In this document: positions 48,230 through 57,514 of the stretch, piece by piece
Layout of the letters: each line of letters starts with the position of its first letter
Numbering within the stretch: position 1 is the stretch's first letter
Assembly (NCBI RefSeq): GCF_016888445.1
Contig: NZ_JAFEKF010000004.1
Span: 248,001-312,000 of the forward strand
Direction of reading: 5' to 3'
DNA: 64,000 bases
Origin: Marinomonas ostreistagni
GTDB lineage: Bacteria > Pseudomonadota > Gammaproteobacteria > Pseudomonadales > Marinomonadaceae
The notes under the pieces: model-generated
Told to the model about the DNA's origin: nothing
Databases searched by the model: none
What the model saw: only the letters and a program-made list of their open reading frames with translations
Position numbers and translations under genes: made by a program

Positions 48230-48260
48230 AAAAAGCCGCGAGTAAAGATCGCGGCTTTTT
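48230..48260. terminator. Bidirectional terminator between can and the LysR gene
   Basis: A 12-bp perfect stem (AAAAAGCCGCGA / TCGCGGCTTTTT) with a 7-base loop separates convergent genes. Confidence 0.9.
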
Positions 48261-48280
48261 ATGGAAAGCTTCAGGCCTAG

Positions 48281-49234
48281 TTAAAGATCGGCATTTTCGG
48301 CGATGGTGCGAGCGCAGCCGGCAATGGTCGAGCGCAGCCAGATGTGGCCAGGATCGTGCTGGAGCAGAGGGCTCCAGAGCATTTTTAACTCGATCGGCGG
48401 AATCTCAAAAGGCGGTTGCACCACTTTTACCGTAGGGCTGTCATGCAACAGTCGAGTGGCCAATGATGGCAGAGTCGCGACTAGACCGAGCTGTTTCGTC
48501 GAGCGCATTGCGACATTGTAGCTGCGGGTAAAGAGGCGAATATTGCGCTTGTGTCCAAGCTCAGCCAGCGTTGAGTCAACCCAGCCAAGTTTTTGCACTT
48601 CTTCCGGTTGAATGCCGACACCCACACCAAAACCTGTTTTGCTCACCCAAACGTGTTGCGCTGCCAAATACTCTTCTAAATTGAGTTCGTCACCGTAGCG
48701 GCCATCATTCGGTACTAAGCACGAAAAACGGTCGACCCAAACGGATTTCTGGTGAAACGATTGCGGCAGTGTGTCAAAACGGTTGATGACTAGATCCACT
48801 TTGCCTTTCTCAACATCATGAAAACTCACATCACTTGGGTTCATGACATCCATAATGACGTGCGGAGCTTCGGTTTGCAGCTTTTGCATCAACGGTGGAA
48901 TCAAGGTAGCTTCAGCATAGTCACTAGCCATGATGCGAAAAACGCGCGAGCTTGAGGCGGCTTCAAAATTATGACCTAGATGCAGCACTTCATCGACAGA
49001 TTGCAAAATCGCACGAACTCTTGGCTGCAGCTGAATGGCGAGAGCGGTCGGCATCATACCGTCACTGGTGCGAACCAGTAGTGGGTCGTGAAACAAATCC
49101 CTGAGTCGACGTAAGCCATTACTCATTGCGGGTTGAGTAATGCCAAGCTGATTAGCTGCATGCGTGACATTTTGTTCACGTAGCAAAGAGTCTAGGTAGC
49201 GAAGAAGGTTGAGATCGATTTTGTCGAGCTGCAT
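48281..49234 (-). CDS. LysR-family transcriptional regulator
   Basis: This 317-residue regulator has an N-terminal winged helix-turn-helix (LNLLRYLDSLLREQNVTHAA, then LGITQPAMSNGLRRLR). The effector-binding domain resembles the NodD/LeuO-like subgroup (FRIMASDYAEATLIPPL). The inducer is unknown. It is divergent from the TyrR-like gene, and an inverted repeat lies right at its 5' end. Targets cannot be told from sequence. Confidence 0.93.
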   Translation of the reverse strand: MQLDKIDLNLLRYLDSLLREQNVTHAANQLGITQPAMSNGLRRLRDLFHDPLLVRTSDGMMPTALAIQLQPRVRAILQSVDEVLHLGHNFEAASSSRVFRIMASDYAEATLIPPLMQKLQTEAPHVIMDVMNPSDVSFHDVEKGKVDLVINRFDTLPQSFHQKSVWVDRFSCLVPNDGRYGDELNLEEYLAAQHVWVSKTGFGVGVGIQPEEVQKLGWVDSTLAELGHKRNIRLFTRSYNVAMRSTKQLGLVATLPSLATRLLHDSPTVKVVQPPFEIPPIELKMLWSPLLQHDPGHIWLRSTIAGCARTIAENADL

Positions 49235-49239
49235 AGAGG

Positions 49240-49262
49240 GACCATTTCTGCGAATAATGGTC
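49240..49262. promoter_or_regulatory. Inverted repeat at the LysR gene start, possible LysR-type operator
   Basis: GACCATT and AATGGTC form a perfect 7-bp dyad around nine bases. It lies six bases upstream of the LysR start codon and contains a T-N11-A core, the usual LysR recognition form. It could mediate autoregulation. Confidence 0.45.
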
Positions 49263-49364
49263 GGGCATGATACTTTATTTTGTACTTGATTAGAATGTTG
49301 TGGCAGTGATCAAGCTCTGTGTTAAATTGATTATTTTGCCTTAAGCGTGGTTTTCGGAGCAGAG

Positions 49365-50855
49365 ATGCGACTAGAAGTGAGATGTGAAGATCGAGTCGGC
49401 ATGGCGCGCGAGATACTCGACCTGTTGATTCCCTATCATATTGATATGCGACGCATAGAAGTAGACAGCCAGTTGGGCTGCTTGTATGTTGGCTTTGAAG
49501 ATATTGGTTTTGAAAAGCTCACCAACTTATTAGCGGATATTCGTCGTTTGCGCGGTGTTTCGGACGTTAAGACTGTACATTTTACGCCTTCAGAAAGAGA
49601 GCAAAATGCCCTGCTGACACTGTTGGAAGCTTTACCGGATGGTGTCGTCGCGGTTGATTTGAAAGGGCGCGTTACCATGGCAACTGCGCAAGCGGCGGCA
49701 GATTTAAAAGTTGCTTTAGATGAGCTGATTCAGCAGCCTTTACAGCTTTTTATACCAAGTGTTGCCTTTGCTCGCATCGATTGGTCCAGCGGTAAGGGGG
49801 TAAGCAAACGTGTGCGTATCAATGGGCAGCTCATGCTGCTGGAGATGCAGCCTTTTTTTGTTACCAATGAGGCGGAGCAGCAAGTGTGTGCAGGCGCCAT
49901 CATTCATTTACGCTCTGCTAAGCGCTTGGGTCGACAAACTTCAAATCTGCGCAAAGCCTCTCATGTGGACTCTGTCTTATCCGGTTTCCTGCAAAGCAAT
50001 GTGACGAAGAGTGCGGCGATGCAACGTTGCTTGGCATTTGCTCAAGCCTACATCGAAAGTGATCAACCGATGCTGCTGACCGGAGAGTTTGCGGTCGGTA
50101 AAAAGCGCCTTCTGCAGGCACTGTTTCATGCTTGGCAAGAGCAGTTTTTAGAGCCGGAAGCGACGTTAAATGTTGTCTCTGCTAAATCCTTATCGAGTCA
50201 GTCTTTGATGGCTTATTTAGCGCAACCTGGTTGGTGTGCTTTGACGCACATTGAGGCGCTCCCCGTTGCAACACAAAACTATTTGAGTGAGTGGTTAGCC
50301 AATCAACCTAGCCAGCTGTATCAGGAGCGTGCCCCAACACGGGTAATCGGTCTATCGCTTTATGACAGTAATGCGCTGCAGCAAGAGCATCAATTAGGCG
50401 CTTCTTTTTTATATATGCTGCAAGGCTTCAACTTGGTTGTACCGCCGCTTCGGGAGCGAAAAGAAGACTTAGCCGGCCTAGCATGCGATATTCTGCAAGA
50501 GGCTGCCGAGCGAAAAGCAATAGCAGTACCGAAATTGACTAAAGAGGCCTTAGTGACGCTAAAAATGCATACTTGGCCGGGTAATTTAAAAGAGCTTGAA
50601 TCTTGTTTATTGCAAGCACTCGACACGGTACAAGATGGAGAAATAAGTGCGCAGGCATTGCCTATTACAGTGCTGAGTGAAGAGAAGACAGTGGGGCTAA
50701 TAGACGGATCTTTGGATAAAACGGTCAAAGCCTACGAAGCAGAATTGTTACGTAAGCTATATCCCCAATATCCAAGTACACGAAAGTTGGCTAAATTTTT
50801 AGATGTCAGCCATAGCTCAATTGCCAACAAGCTAAAAGAGTATGGCATCGTGTAG
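49365..50855 (+). CDS. TyrR-like transcriptional regulator with degenerate AAA+ domain
   Basis: The domain order matches TyrR/PhhR: N-terminal ACT (MRLEVRCEDRVGMAREIL), PAS-like region, AAA+ module, and a C-terminal Fis-type helix-turn-helix (STRKLAKFLDVSHSSIANKL). TyrR proteins control aromatic amino-acid genes. Walker A survives as GEFAVGKK. Walker B is lost (ALTHIEAL in place of LLDEIGE), the arginine-finger segment before VPPLRER is changed, and no GAFTGA loop exists. It probably cannot hydrolyse ATP or activate sigma54, so a repressor role is more likely. The start ATG 49365 has GGAG upstream; the length is 496 residues. Confidence 0.88.
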   Translation: MRLEVRCEDRVGMAREILDLLIPYHIDMRRIEVDSQLGCLYVGFEDIGFEKLTNLLADIRRLRGVSDVKTVHFTPSEREQNALLTLLEALPDGVVAVDLKGRVTMATAQAAADLKVALDELIQQPLQLFIPSVAFARIDWSSGKGVSKRVRINGQLMLLEMQPFFVTNEAEQQVCAGAIIHLRSAKRLGRQTSNLRKASHVDSVLSGFLQSNVTKSAAMQRCLAFAQAYIESDQPMLLTGEFAVGKKRLLQALFHAWQEQFLEPEATLNVVSAKSLSSQSLMAYLAQPGWCALTHIEALPVATQNYLSEWLANQPSQLYQERAPTRVIGLSLYDSNALQQEHQLGASFLYMLQGFNLVVPPLRERKEDLAGLACDILQEAAERKAIAVPKLTKEALVTLKMHTWPGNLKELESCLLQALDTVQDGEISAQALPITVLSEEKTVGLIDGSLDKTVKAYEAELLRKLYPQYPSTRKLAKFLDVSHSSIANKLKEYGIV

Positions 50856-50860
50856 TTAAA

Positions 50861-51019
50861 TTATGGGTAACGCTGGTCACGCTTACGGCGCGCTTGTTTC
50901 TGCGTATCAATTTTGATTGGCTGAGCCTTCATTTTAGGCTGTGATGCTTGATTGATTAGCGAACGTGCCATCAAGAATGCACCGACCATAGCGGCAGCGA
51001 AAAGGGCAAATTCAAACAT
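50861..51019 (-). CDS. Small single-span membrane protein, 52 residues
   Basis: From ATG 51019, with GGAGAGAG seven bases upstream, the frame encodes one hydrophobic helix (MFEFALFAAAMVGAFLMA) and a basic soluble tail ending KRDQRYP. It fills most of the 275-base gap between the TyrR-like gene and the Cof-type phosphatase; the remaining bases hold nothing clear. I do not recognise a family. Confidence 0.6.
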   Translation of the reverse strand: MFEFALFAAAMVGAFLMARSLINQASQPKMKAQPIKIDTQKQARRKRDQRYP

Positions 51020-51130
51020 AATCTCTCTCCAGTGGTTAAATCTTAGATTTACTATGGGCCAATCTTAGGGCGAGGTAAAGGGGCATTTGTTGCAAAAACG
51101 TAACGATACGCAAAAAACACGACCCATCGC

Positions 51131-51952
51131 TCAAAGATTGTACTTTTTCCGCAAAAACTCGGCGACACCATCTTGGTCATGATGACCGATCGCGGCGCTG
51201 GCTTGATCCTTTATATAGTAGGGAGCGTTATCCATGGCATAAGCTTCGTCAGCTAACTTAAACATGGTCAAGTCATTATCCCCATCTCCAAATACGACCA
51301 AGCGGTCGGCGTTTAGTTCCTGCTGTAAGCGCTTAATAGCCGAACCTTTACAAGTGCTATGATGGTGAATATCAATCCAATGAGTTTGCGGGTGGTAGAT
51401 GCCACCACCGCTATAAGCGACTAGATGCTCTTGCTCATTACAGCCAGTGACAATGTTTGCCAGTGGATCTGGGTGACCCAAGGCGCTGATGTTGATGACA
51501 TTCGCGTCAGCTGGTAATTGCTCTAGTGGTAGCAAGGTGAGATTGTCGTGCTTGGCCAGTTCTGCGACGACAGCTTCGCCATAATGGTCGTGTAGCTCTG
51601 GGTGATAGACTGATTGTTGACCGTCGGCTTCTATGCAAAAGATAAACGGTGTCACGCCTTGATCTTCGAAGTGTTCAAGGGCGGCTTTGATCATTTGCAC
51701 ATCCAGAATACCTTGATGGCGATAAACTTGATCCGTTGGGTGCCACCACTCGACACCGTTTTTGTAGATTTGCCAAAGTGGAAAGTCATGGCCCGTTAGA
51801 CAGTCCATAGCAGAAAGATGGGTACGCCCAGTGGCAATGGTGTAATAGATTCCCGCCTGTTTCATTTTCTCAAGCGTAGAAATGGTCTTTTGTGACAAGC
51901 GCTGTTGCTTGTTTAAAAGTGTGCCGTCTAAATCAAATACTACTAAGTCCAT
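51131..51952 (-). CDS. Cof-type HAD-IIB phosphatase
   Basis: This 273-residue HAD hydrolase has motif I FDLDGTLL, motif II with Thr in ATGRTH, and motif III/IV GDGDNDLTMFKLA. It is a cap-type C2B member. Relatives dephosphorylate sugar phosphates, pyridoxal phosphate or flavin nucleotides; the substrate here is unknown. It is distinct from the HAD phosphatase of the glucosylglycerate operon. Confidence 0.9.
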   Translation of the reverse strand: MDLVVFDLDGTLLNKQQRLSQKTISTLEKMKQAGIYYTIATGRTHLSAMDCLTGHDFPLWQIYKNGVEWWHPTDQVYRHQGILDVQMIKAALEHFEDQGVTPFIFCIEADGQQSVYHPELHDHYGEAVVAELAKHDNLTLLPLEQLPADANVINISALGHPDPLANIVTGCNEQEHLVAYSGGGIYHPQTHWIDIHHHSTCKGSAIKRLQQELNADRLVVFGDGDNDLTMFKLADEAYAMDNAPYYIKDQASAAIGHHDQDGVAEFLRKKYNL

Positions 51953-52045
51953 TGTCTACCTCTACTACTCAAGCTTTGGGGATCACGCTCCATGTTATGT
52001 CATTGGAGCGCAGGATGCAGGAACAATTCAAGGTATCCAGAGTAT

Positions 52046-52072
52046 AAAAAAGGGCCTTAGAGGCCCTTTTTT
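52046..52072. terminator. Terminator after the HopJ-family gene
   Basis: A 12-bp stem (AAAAAAGGGCCT / AGGCCCTTTTTT) with a TAG loop lies just beyond the HopJ-family stop codon on the minus strand. It is symmetrical and could act in both directions. Confidence 0.88.
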
Positions 52073-52418
52073 ATTTAGCAACCAGCGCGGTTTGCTCAAA
52101 TTTGACGCCATCCCAACCGTGAATAAGGAATTGGCGAATGTTTTGATGGTCTGTGCCTTCAGGGTGTTCAAGTACATCCTTACGGTAGAAATCACCAAAT
52201 AGATGAGGTGTTTGTGCTTCGCTTAAATGATGAAGCTGTGCAAACGATAGAATTTTGCACGAGCCATTGTTTTCATTGGCTTGGTTTGACTGTTCACCAT
52301 TTTTAAAAGCAGAAGGTGTGAACTCGTATTCGTTATCGATCACCGCAATAGTGTCTTGGAAGGTGACAGTTTCGGGTGCTTGGGTCAGTTGTTGCAGTAA
52401 AGATTGTGTCGTCAGCAT
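52071..52418 (-). CDS. HopJ type III effector family protein
   Basis: This 115-residue protein belongs to the HopJ family, seen in the ETVTFQDTIAVIDNEYEFTP start and the GSCKILSFAQLH segment. Despite the name, this family is widespread in non-pathogens with no type III system, and none is seen here. Function unknown. It is 12 bases downstream of the transporter gene on the same strand, so probably in one transcript. Confidence 0.88.
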   Translation of the reverse strand: MLTTQSLLQQLTQAPETVTFQDTIAVIDNEYEFTPSAFKNGEQSNQANENNGSCKILSFAQLHHLSEAQTPHLFGDFYRKDVLEHPEGTDHQNIRQFLIHGWDGVKFEQTALVAK

Positions 52419-52430
52419 AAAATAATACTC

Positions 52431-53636
52431 TTAGTCCTGTGCAGAAGTGGATGGGTACTTGGCTTCCAAGCGTCGTACGAAACGATAAATGGTGTACGTT
52501 GAGAAGCCACAAAACGCCATAATACCTAACATGGGCATATAAGTACCGTTGTGAATGGCACTTAATATAATTCCTGCAAACGCGCCCAGTGAAAAGCGAA
52601 TCAAACCAGCTAGGGCGGCAACACTACCGTTTAACGATCCGGCGCGCCGCATCGCCCCACCCATGGTGCCACTGCCTAAAATGCCAATAGGACCGGTGAA
52701 AAACATTAAGCCCAATACAATCGCTGCCAGCGGAGGGTGCTCCATAAAGCACATGATGACCAAGCAGGTTACATCAATCAGTAAGACCGCCATGGCGTAA
52801 CGCATCAAGGTATCGATGCCTAGTTTTTCGACAAAGCGACCGTTGATGGTGGTCGCGGCCATCATGGTTAAGACATTGAGGCCAAATAGGAAGCCAAATA
52901 AGCCTTCTTCGACGCCGTATAACTCGATATAGACAAAGGACGCGCCCGTAACAAAACACATCATGCCGGCAAAGTGTAATGATCCTGCGCTGATGTAGCC
53001 CATCACGATGGGATCTTTCGCAAGTTTAATATAATTGCGGATCGAGTTACGTAACGATAAAGGCGTACGCTTTTCAGGAGGCAAGGTTTCAGGGATCGTG
53101 CGTAAAAACAATACGATGCTTAACAAAGACAACAGGATCAAAAAGACAAAAATCGCATGCCAATTGAAGGCTACCAAAATGGCCCCACCCAGAATGGGAG
53201 CGACCAATGGCGCCAATGCCATCACCAACATCACCATCGACATGGCTTTAGCAAATTGATTGGTGGTGAGGTTATCTTTAACCAGCGCTGGCACGGTGAC
53301 CGCCACGGCTGCGCCACCGATGGCCTGAACTACACGCCCCGTCATGAGTTGGGTGAAACTATCGGCAAAGGCACAAATCAAGCAGCCCGCAATAAATCCT
53401 GTTAAGCCAAAAACGATGACTTTGCGACGACCAACAGCGTCTGAAATCGGACCATATAGAATCTGGAAGCCTGCAAACACTAGAAGGTAGGTGCTTAAGG
53501 TCAGCTGCACCGTACTGATTTCTTGGTTTAGATCATCGGCGATCGCTGGGAAGCTAGGTAAGTAGGCGTCGATGGCGAGAGGGGTTAAAGCGGATAATAG
53601 ACCCAATACCAAAATGATGGGTAGCGTAAGCTGCAT
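52431..53636 (-). CDS. Bcr/CflA-family multidrug MFS transporter
   Basis: This 401-residue protein has 12 predicted membrane helices and MFS motif A after helix 2 (GPISDAVGRRKVI). The drug:H+ antiporter-1 start (ALTPLAIDAYLPSFPAIADDL, shown in part: PLAIDAYLPSFPAI) is typical of Bcr/CflA. Substrates in relatives include bicyclomycin, sulfonamides and amino acids. It is divergent from the ABC transporter gene. Confidence 0.93.
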   Translation of the reverse strand: MQLTLPIILVLGLLSALTPLAIDAYLPSFPAIADDLNQEISTVQLTLSTYLLVFAGFQILYGPISDAVGRRKVIVFGLTGFIAGCLICAFADSFTQLMTGRVVQAIGGAAVAVTVPALVKDNLTTNQFAKAMSMVMLVMALAPLVAPILGGAILVAFNWHAIFVFLILLSLLSIVLFLRTIPETLPPEKRTPLSLRNSIRNYIKLAKDPIVMGYISAGSLHFAGMMCFVTGASFVYIELYGVEEGLFGFLFGLNVLTMMAATTINGRFVEKLGIDTLMRYAMAVLLIDVTCLVIMCFMEHPPLAAIVLGLMFFTGPIGILGSGTMGGAMRRAGSLNGSVAALAGLIRFSLGAFAGIILSAIHNGTYMPMLGIMAFCGFSTYTIYRFVRRLEAKYPSTSAQD

Positions 53637-53670
53637 AAGACTCCGAATGCGCGAATGAGAATGTGATTAG

Positions 53671-53683
53671 TTGATGTCATCAA
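53671..53683. promoter_or_regulatory. TTGATGTCATCAA palindrome between divergent transporters
   Basis: This perfect 13-base palindrome lies 35 bases upstream of the Bcr/CflA start and about 150 bases before the ABC transporter. It may be an operator for a local regulator; no such regulator is encoded nearby. Confidence 0.35.
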
Positions 53684-53829
53684 TTATAGTCATATGCCGT
53701 TGAGTTGATACGAATAATTGAGGAAAGACAGCTAAATTCGCCACTTAGCCTAATCGAAATAATAGTGATCTGCTGGCGAGTATGATTCACTAGAGCCCAT
53801 TTATTGACCGCAAATTTATCAAGAGCGTT

Positions 53830-55680
53830 ATGTTAAAACTATTTGAACGTTGGCTATCGGCTTACCCTGATATAGACCCAAAGCAATCACCTAAAACCCT
53901 ATTTGCCTTTTGTCGCTATTATTCTAAAGGGGCGGAGGTGCCACTGATTCTGATGTCGCTATTGACCGCGACGATCGCGATACTTGAAGTGGTGCTGTTT
54001 AGTTTTATGGGGCAGCTGGTGGATTGGCTCGTGACCAAAGACCCTGATACGTTTTTAAGCGAAGAGTCTGGGCGCTTAATAGCCATGTCGTTGATGGTCT
54101 TGGTCGCTATGCCATTAGTGACCTTTTTGCATTCGGCGATTGTCCATCAAACCTTACTGGGTAATTATCCAATGCGCATTCGCTGGCTGGCTCACCGCTA
54201 TGTGCTGCGCCAAAGTGTCGGCTTTTTCCAAGACGATTTTGCGGGTCGTGTTGCCACCAAGGTCATGCAAACCTCACTGGCGGTGCGTGAAACCGTGATG
54301 AAACTACTCGACGTATTGATGTACATCTTGGTGTACTTTATTTCGATGCTGGTGTTGATTGCTCAGGCAGATTTTCGTCTGGTGTTGCCAATGTTTGGCT
54401 GGCTAATCGGTTATGTAGCGATTCAATTTTATTTTGTGCCGCGCCTTAAAAAGATTTCGGAGGAGCAAGCCGATGCTCGGTCCAATATGACTGGGCGCGT
54501 GGTTGATAGTTACACCAATATTGCCACGGTAAAGCTCTTTGCCCATCACAAGCACGAAGTCGAATACGCCAAAGAGTCGATGAATGGCTTCTTAGGCACC
54601 GTGCACAAGCAAATGCGTATGGTCACCGGCTTAAACTTCTGTGTGCAGAGCTTGAACTATTTGCTCGCTTTCGTGATCGCGGCGGTGGCGATTGGTCTTT
54701 GGCTAGGCAGTGCTATTAGCGTCGGAGCGATTGCCATTGCGGTCAGCTTGGCACTGCGACTTAATGGTATGTCTCAATGGATCATGTGGGAAGTCAGTGC
54801 GCTGTTTGAAAACATTGGCATGGTAGCAGACGGTATGAAAACACTGTCTAAGCCACTTACCATTCAAGATGAAGAGCAGGCTGAGCCGCTGAAGGTTGAG
54901 CAGGGGGCCATTGAATTCGACCAGGTCGATTTCCATTATGGCAAAGACGATCTAAAAGTGATCGAGCAACTTAATCTCATGATCAAGCCTGGCGAAAAGG
55001 TGGGCTTAGTGGGGCGCTCTGGTGCCGGTAAATCGACCATTGTTAACTTGCTGCTGCGTTTTCATGATGTCGAGCGTGGCGCGATTCGTGTGGATGGCCA
55101 AGATATTAGCCAAGTGCAACAAGAAACCTTGCGTGAGCACATCGGCATGGTCACTCAAGATACGTCACTACTGCATCGTACCGTGCGTGAAAACTTGTTG
55201 TACGGGCGCCCGGATGCCCCGGATGAAGACATGATCGCAGCAGCGAAAAAAGCCGAAGCGCACGATTTTATCATGCAATTAACCGATCCTTACGGCAACA
55301 CGGGTTATGATGCCATGGTAGGGGAACGTGGTATCAAGCTCTCAGGCGGACAGCGTCAGCGTATCGCTATTGCGCGAGTATTGCTAAAAGATGCACCGAT
55401 CTTAATTCTGGATGAGGCCACCTCAGCGCTGGATTCGGAGGTGGAAACCGCGATTCAAGAAAGCCTGTATCGCCTCATGCAAGGCAAAACTGTGATCGCC
55501 ATTGCGCACCGCTTATCGACCATCGCCGCGATGGATCGTCTGATCGTGTTGGACAAAGGGGCTGTTATTGAGCAAGGCTCTCACGCGGAACTGATCGCTC
55601 ACAACGGTATTTATGCCAAGCTTTGGGCCCATCAGAGCGGTGGCTTTATCGCCGAAGATGTTGAAGATACCACCCCTTAA
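53830..55680 (+). CDS. ABC transporter, fused permease and ATPase (exporter type)
   Basis: This 616-residue half-transporter has a six-helix permease domain (about residues 1-335) and a C-terminal nucleotide-binding domain. Walker A is GRSGAGKST (about 396), the signature is LSGGQRQR (about 504), and Walker B is ILILDEATSALD (about 525). The Q-loop and H-loop (IAHRLST) are intact. It would work as a homodimer. The substrate is unknown; MsbA-like lipid or drug export is possible. It is convergent with the glucosylglycerate operon. Confidence 0.93.
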   Translation: MLKLFERWLSAYPDIDPKQSPKTLFAFCRYYSKGAEVPLILMSLLTATIAILEVVLFSFMGQLVDWLVTKDPDTFLSEESGRLIAMSLMVLVAMPLVTFLHSAIVHQTLLGNYPMRIRWLAHRYVLRQSVGFFQDDFAGRVATKVMQTSLAVRETVMKLLDVLMYILVYFISMLVLIAQADFRLVLPMFGWLIGYVAIQFYFVPRLKKISEEQADARSNMTGRVVDSYTNIATVKLFAHHKHEVEYAKESMNGFLGTVHKQMRMVTGLNFCVQSLNYLLAFVIAAVAIGLWLGSAISVGAIAIAVSLALRLNGMSQWIMWEVSALFENIGMVADGMKTLSKPLTIQDEEQAEPLKVEQGAIEFDQVDFHYGKDDLKVIEQLNLMIKPGEKVGLVGRSGAGKSTIVNLLLRFHDVERGAIRVDGQDISQVQQETLREHIGMVTQDTSLLHRTVRENLLYGRPDAPDEDMIAAAKKAEAHDFIMQLTDPYGNTGYDAMVGERGIKLSGGQRQRIAIARVLLKDAPILILDEATSALDSEVETAIQESLYRLMQGKTVIAIAHRLSTIAAMDRLIVLDKGAVIEQGSHAELIAHNGIYAKLWAHQSGGFIAEDVEDTTP

Positions 55681-55692
55681 CGGGGCGGTATC
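55666..55692. terminator. GC-rich hairpin over the ABC transporter stop codon
   Basis: GATACC-A-CCCC pairs with GGGG-C-GGTATC (one A-C mismatch) around TTAAC, overlapping the stop codon. There is no T-run. It separates convergent genes and may slow or stop transcription. Confidence 0.45.
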
Positions 55693-55709
55693 TAGGGGTG
55701 AGGATGGCT

Positions 55710-57464
55710 TTATTTGCCTGGTTTACCTGTCTTGTTAGCCAGCCATAAAAATTGATAAGGCATCAGTTTAACTTGCGCCAAACGGTCTTCGTACTTTTGT
55801 CCTGTTACGAGATCCGTCCAGTCTTCCGTTGCAAATAAGTTAAGCTCGGATAGGTTAAAGCTTTGCGGCTCGTCGCTGATGTTGTACACCGCAAACAGGC
55901 TTTGACGGCGATCTAGGCTCTGGCGCCAAAAGGCGAACAGTTTGTCCCCTGTGTGCAAGATGTACTGCGTGGCATTGGGGTGAAATGCTGGTTGTGCGCG
56001 ACGAATTTGTATCAGCTCACGCATGCGATCAAACACTTTTTTATGATGCCCAGGGCCGTTTAGCTTGTGTTTTAAGTCATCCATTTGCCAAATATGGCGG
56101 TTGATGGAGCGTGGTTGACCGGTGTTATCCACTCGTTCATTGTCATTGCGCGTACCAAATAGTGAGTGAATGTAAAATGCAGGTAGACCTTCTAGGGCTA
56201 ATTGAATGGCTGCAGCACAGATAAAGCGTGCGTATTGCCACTCATCTGGCCCCTTAGCGACCGATCCCGCCAGCGCATCCCACAGGCTAATATTGATCTC
56301 ATAGGGTTTAGCTTCGCCGGTTTCAGTGGTACGCGAACTGATTTTGGCGCCGAAGCGTTTCATCGTATTGACTAAGTTTTCCAACTCCCATTCGCTTAAG
56401 AGCCCTTCGGTAGGGCGCAGGCCAACGCCATCATGCGAGGCGACAAAGTTTAAGTAAGTGGTACCGTCTTGCGCTGGTGGCATATGCATTAGCCAGTTTT
56501 TTAAGTGGTCGCAGCTGCCCGATACGAGGGTATTGATGAGTAGCGGTGGCAACGAGAAGTTATAGACCAAATGGGCTTCGTTAGCGTTACCGAAGTAGGT
56601 TAGGTTTTCGCGGTTAGGAATGTTTGTTTCGGTGATGATGACGGCATCCGGTGCATAATGTTCGATCATTAGACGCAACAGGCGGATCATTTCGTGGGTA
56701 TTAGGTAAGTTAATACACTTAGTGCCGGGGGTTTTCCAGAGAAACGCAACAGCGTCTAAACGGAACCAGCGAATGCCTTTTTCAAGGTACAAGCGAATAA
56801 TACCTAAAAATTCGAGTAAGACTTTTGGGTTTTCAAAGTCCAAATCAATTTGATCGTGACTGAACGTACACCAGACATACTTGGTGCCTTGCTTAGTTTG
56901 TACTTCACGTAGTAAAGGCGATGTGCGCGGGCGCACTACGTTGCTTAAGTCAGCACTTGGGTCGGCTTCGTAAAAGTAACTGGCACCCGGCTCAATGCCG
57001 GCTTTGAAGTTTTCAAACCAACGACTGCGGCTTGAGCAGTGATTGATGACTAAGTCGCCCATGACTTTAAAGTCTTTGGAAAGGTTGCTGACATCTTGCC
57101 ATTGGCCATTTTTCGGATTCACCTCGGTGTAATCCATCACACTAAAACCATCGTCTGAGCTGTAGGGGAAAAATGGCAATAAGTGCACCGCCGAGATGCT
57201 ATCAGCCAATTTCGTTTTTACGAATTGGTGCAGCGTCTCCAATGGTGCTTCATCTTCGCTGCGCAATGTATCAGCGTAAGTAATAAGCATGACATCAGTC
57301 TGATCCCACAGGTTTCTGTGGGGACTTGGAGAAGGTTCGCTACCATCCAAGCCAAACGTTGTCATACAGGTTCGAGCAAATTCGCCAGCATCCAAATGCG
57401 GGTAGAGCATTTGGATGTGACAGATCAATCGTTGTTCGAGTTGGGAATGAGCCTCTACTTCCAT
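55710..57464 (-). CDS. GH13 sugar phosphorylase, probably glucosylglycerate phosphorylase
   Basis: This 584-residue GH13 subfamily 18 (sucrose-phosphorylase-like) enzyme would release glucose-1-phosphate from an alpha-glucoside. The nucleophile Asp lies in RWFRLDAVAF (about residue 236), the acid/base Glu in ITETNIPNREN about 40 residues later, and the third acid in VASHDGVGLRP. Family members act on sucrose, glucosylglycerol or glucosylglycerate (E. coli YcjM type). Placement after gpgS and gpgP favours glucosylglycerate. It has GGGAG six bases before its ATG. Confidence 0.85.
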   Translation of the reverse strand: MEVEAHSQLEQRLICHIQMLYPHLDAGEFARTCMTTFGLDGSEPSPSPHRNLWDQTDVMLITYADTLRSEDEAPLETLHQFVKTKLADSISAVHLLPFFPYSSDDGFSVMDYTEVNPKNGQWQDVSNLSKDFKVMGDLVINHCSSRSRWFENFKAGIEPGASYFYEADPSADLSNVVRPRTSPLLREVQTKQGTKYVWCTFSHDQIDLDFENPKVLLEFLGIIRLYLEKGIRWFRLDAVAFLWKTPGTKCINLPNTHEMIRLLRLMIEHYAPDAVIITETNIPNRENLTYFGNANEAHLVYNFSLPPLLINTLVSGSCDHLKNWLMHMPPAQDGTTYLNFVASHDGVGLRPTEGLLSEWELENLVNTMKRFGAKISSRTTETGEAKPYEINISLWDALAGSVAKGPDEWQYARFICAAAIQLALEGLPAFYIHSLFGTRNDNERVDNTGQPRSINRHIWQMDDLKHKLNGPGHHKKVFDRMRELIQIRRAQPAFHPNATQYILHTGDKLFAFWRQSLDRRQSLFAVYNISDEPQSFNLSELNLFATEDWTDLVTGQKYEDRLAQVKLMPYQFLWLANKTGKPGK

Positions 57465-57514
57465 CTTAGTCTCCCTTATTCACAGTAATGACTGAATAAT
57501 CACTCAATCATCGT

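Noticed and set aside
52071-52418. HopJ-family gene as evidence for type III secretion or pathogenicity
   Set aside because: The family is widespread in free-living bacteria, and no secretion-system gene or chaperone occurs in the window.
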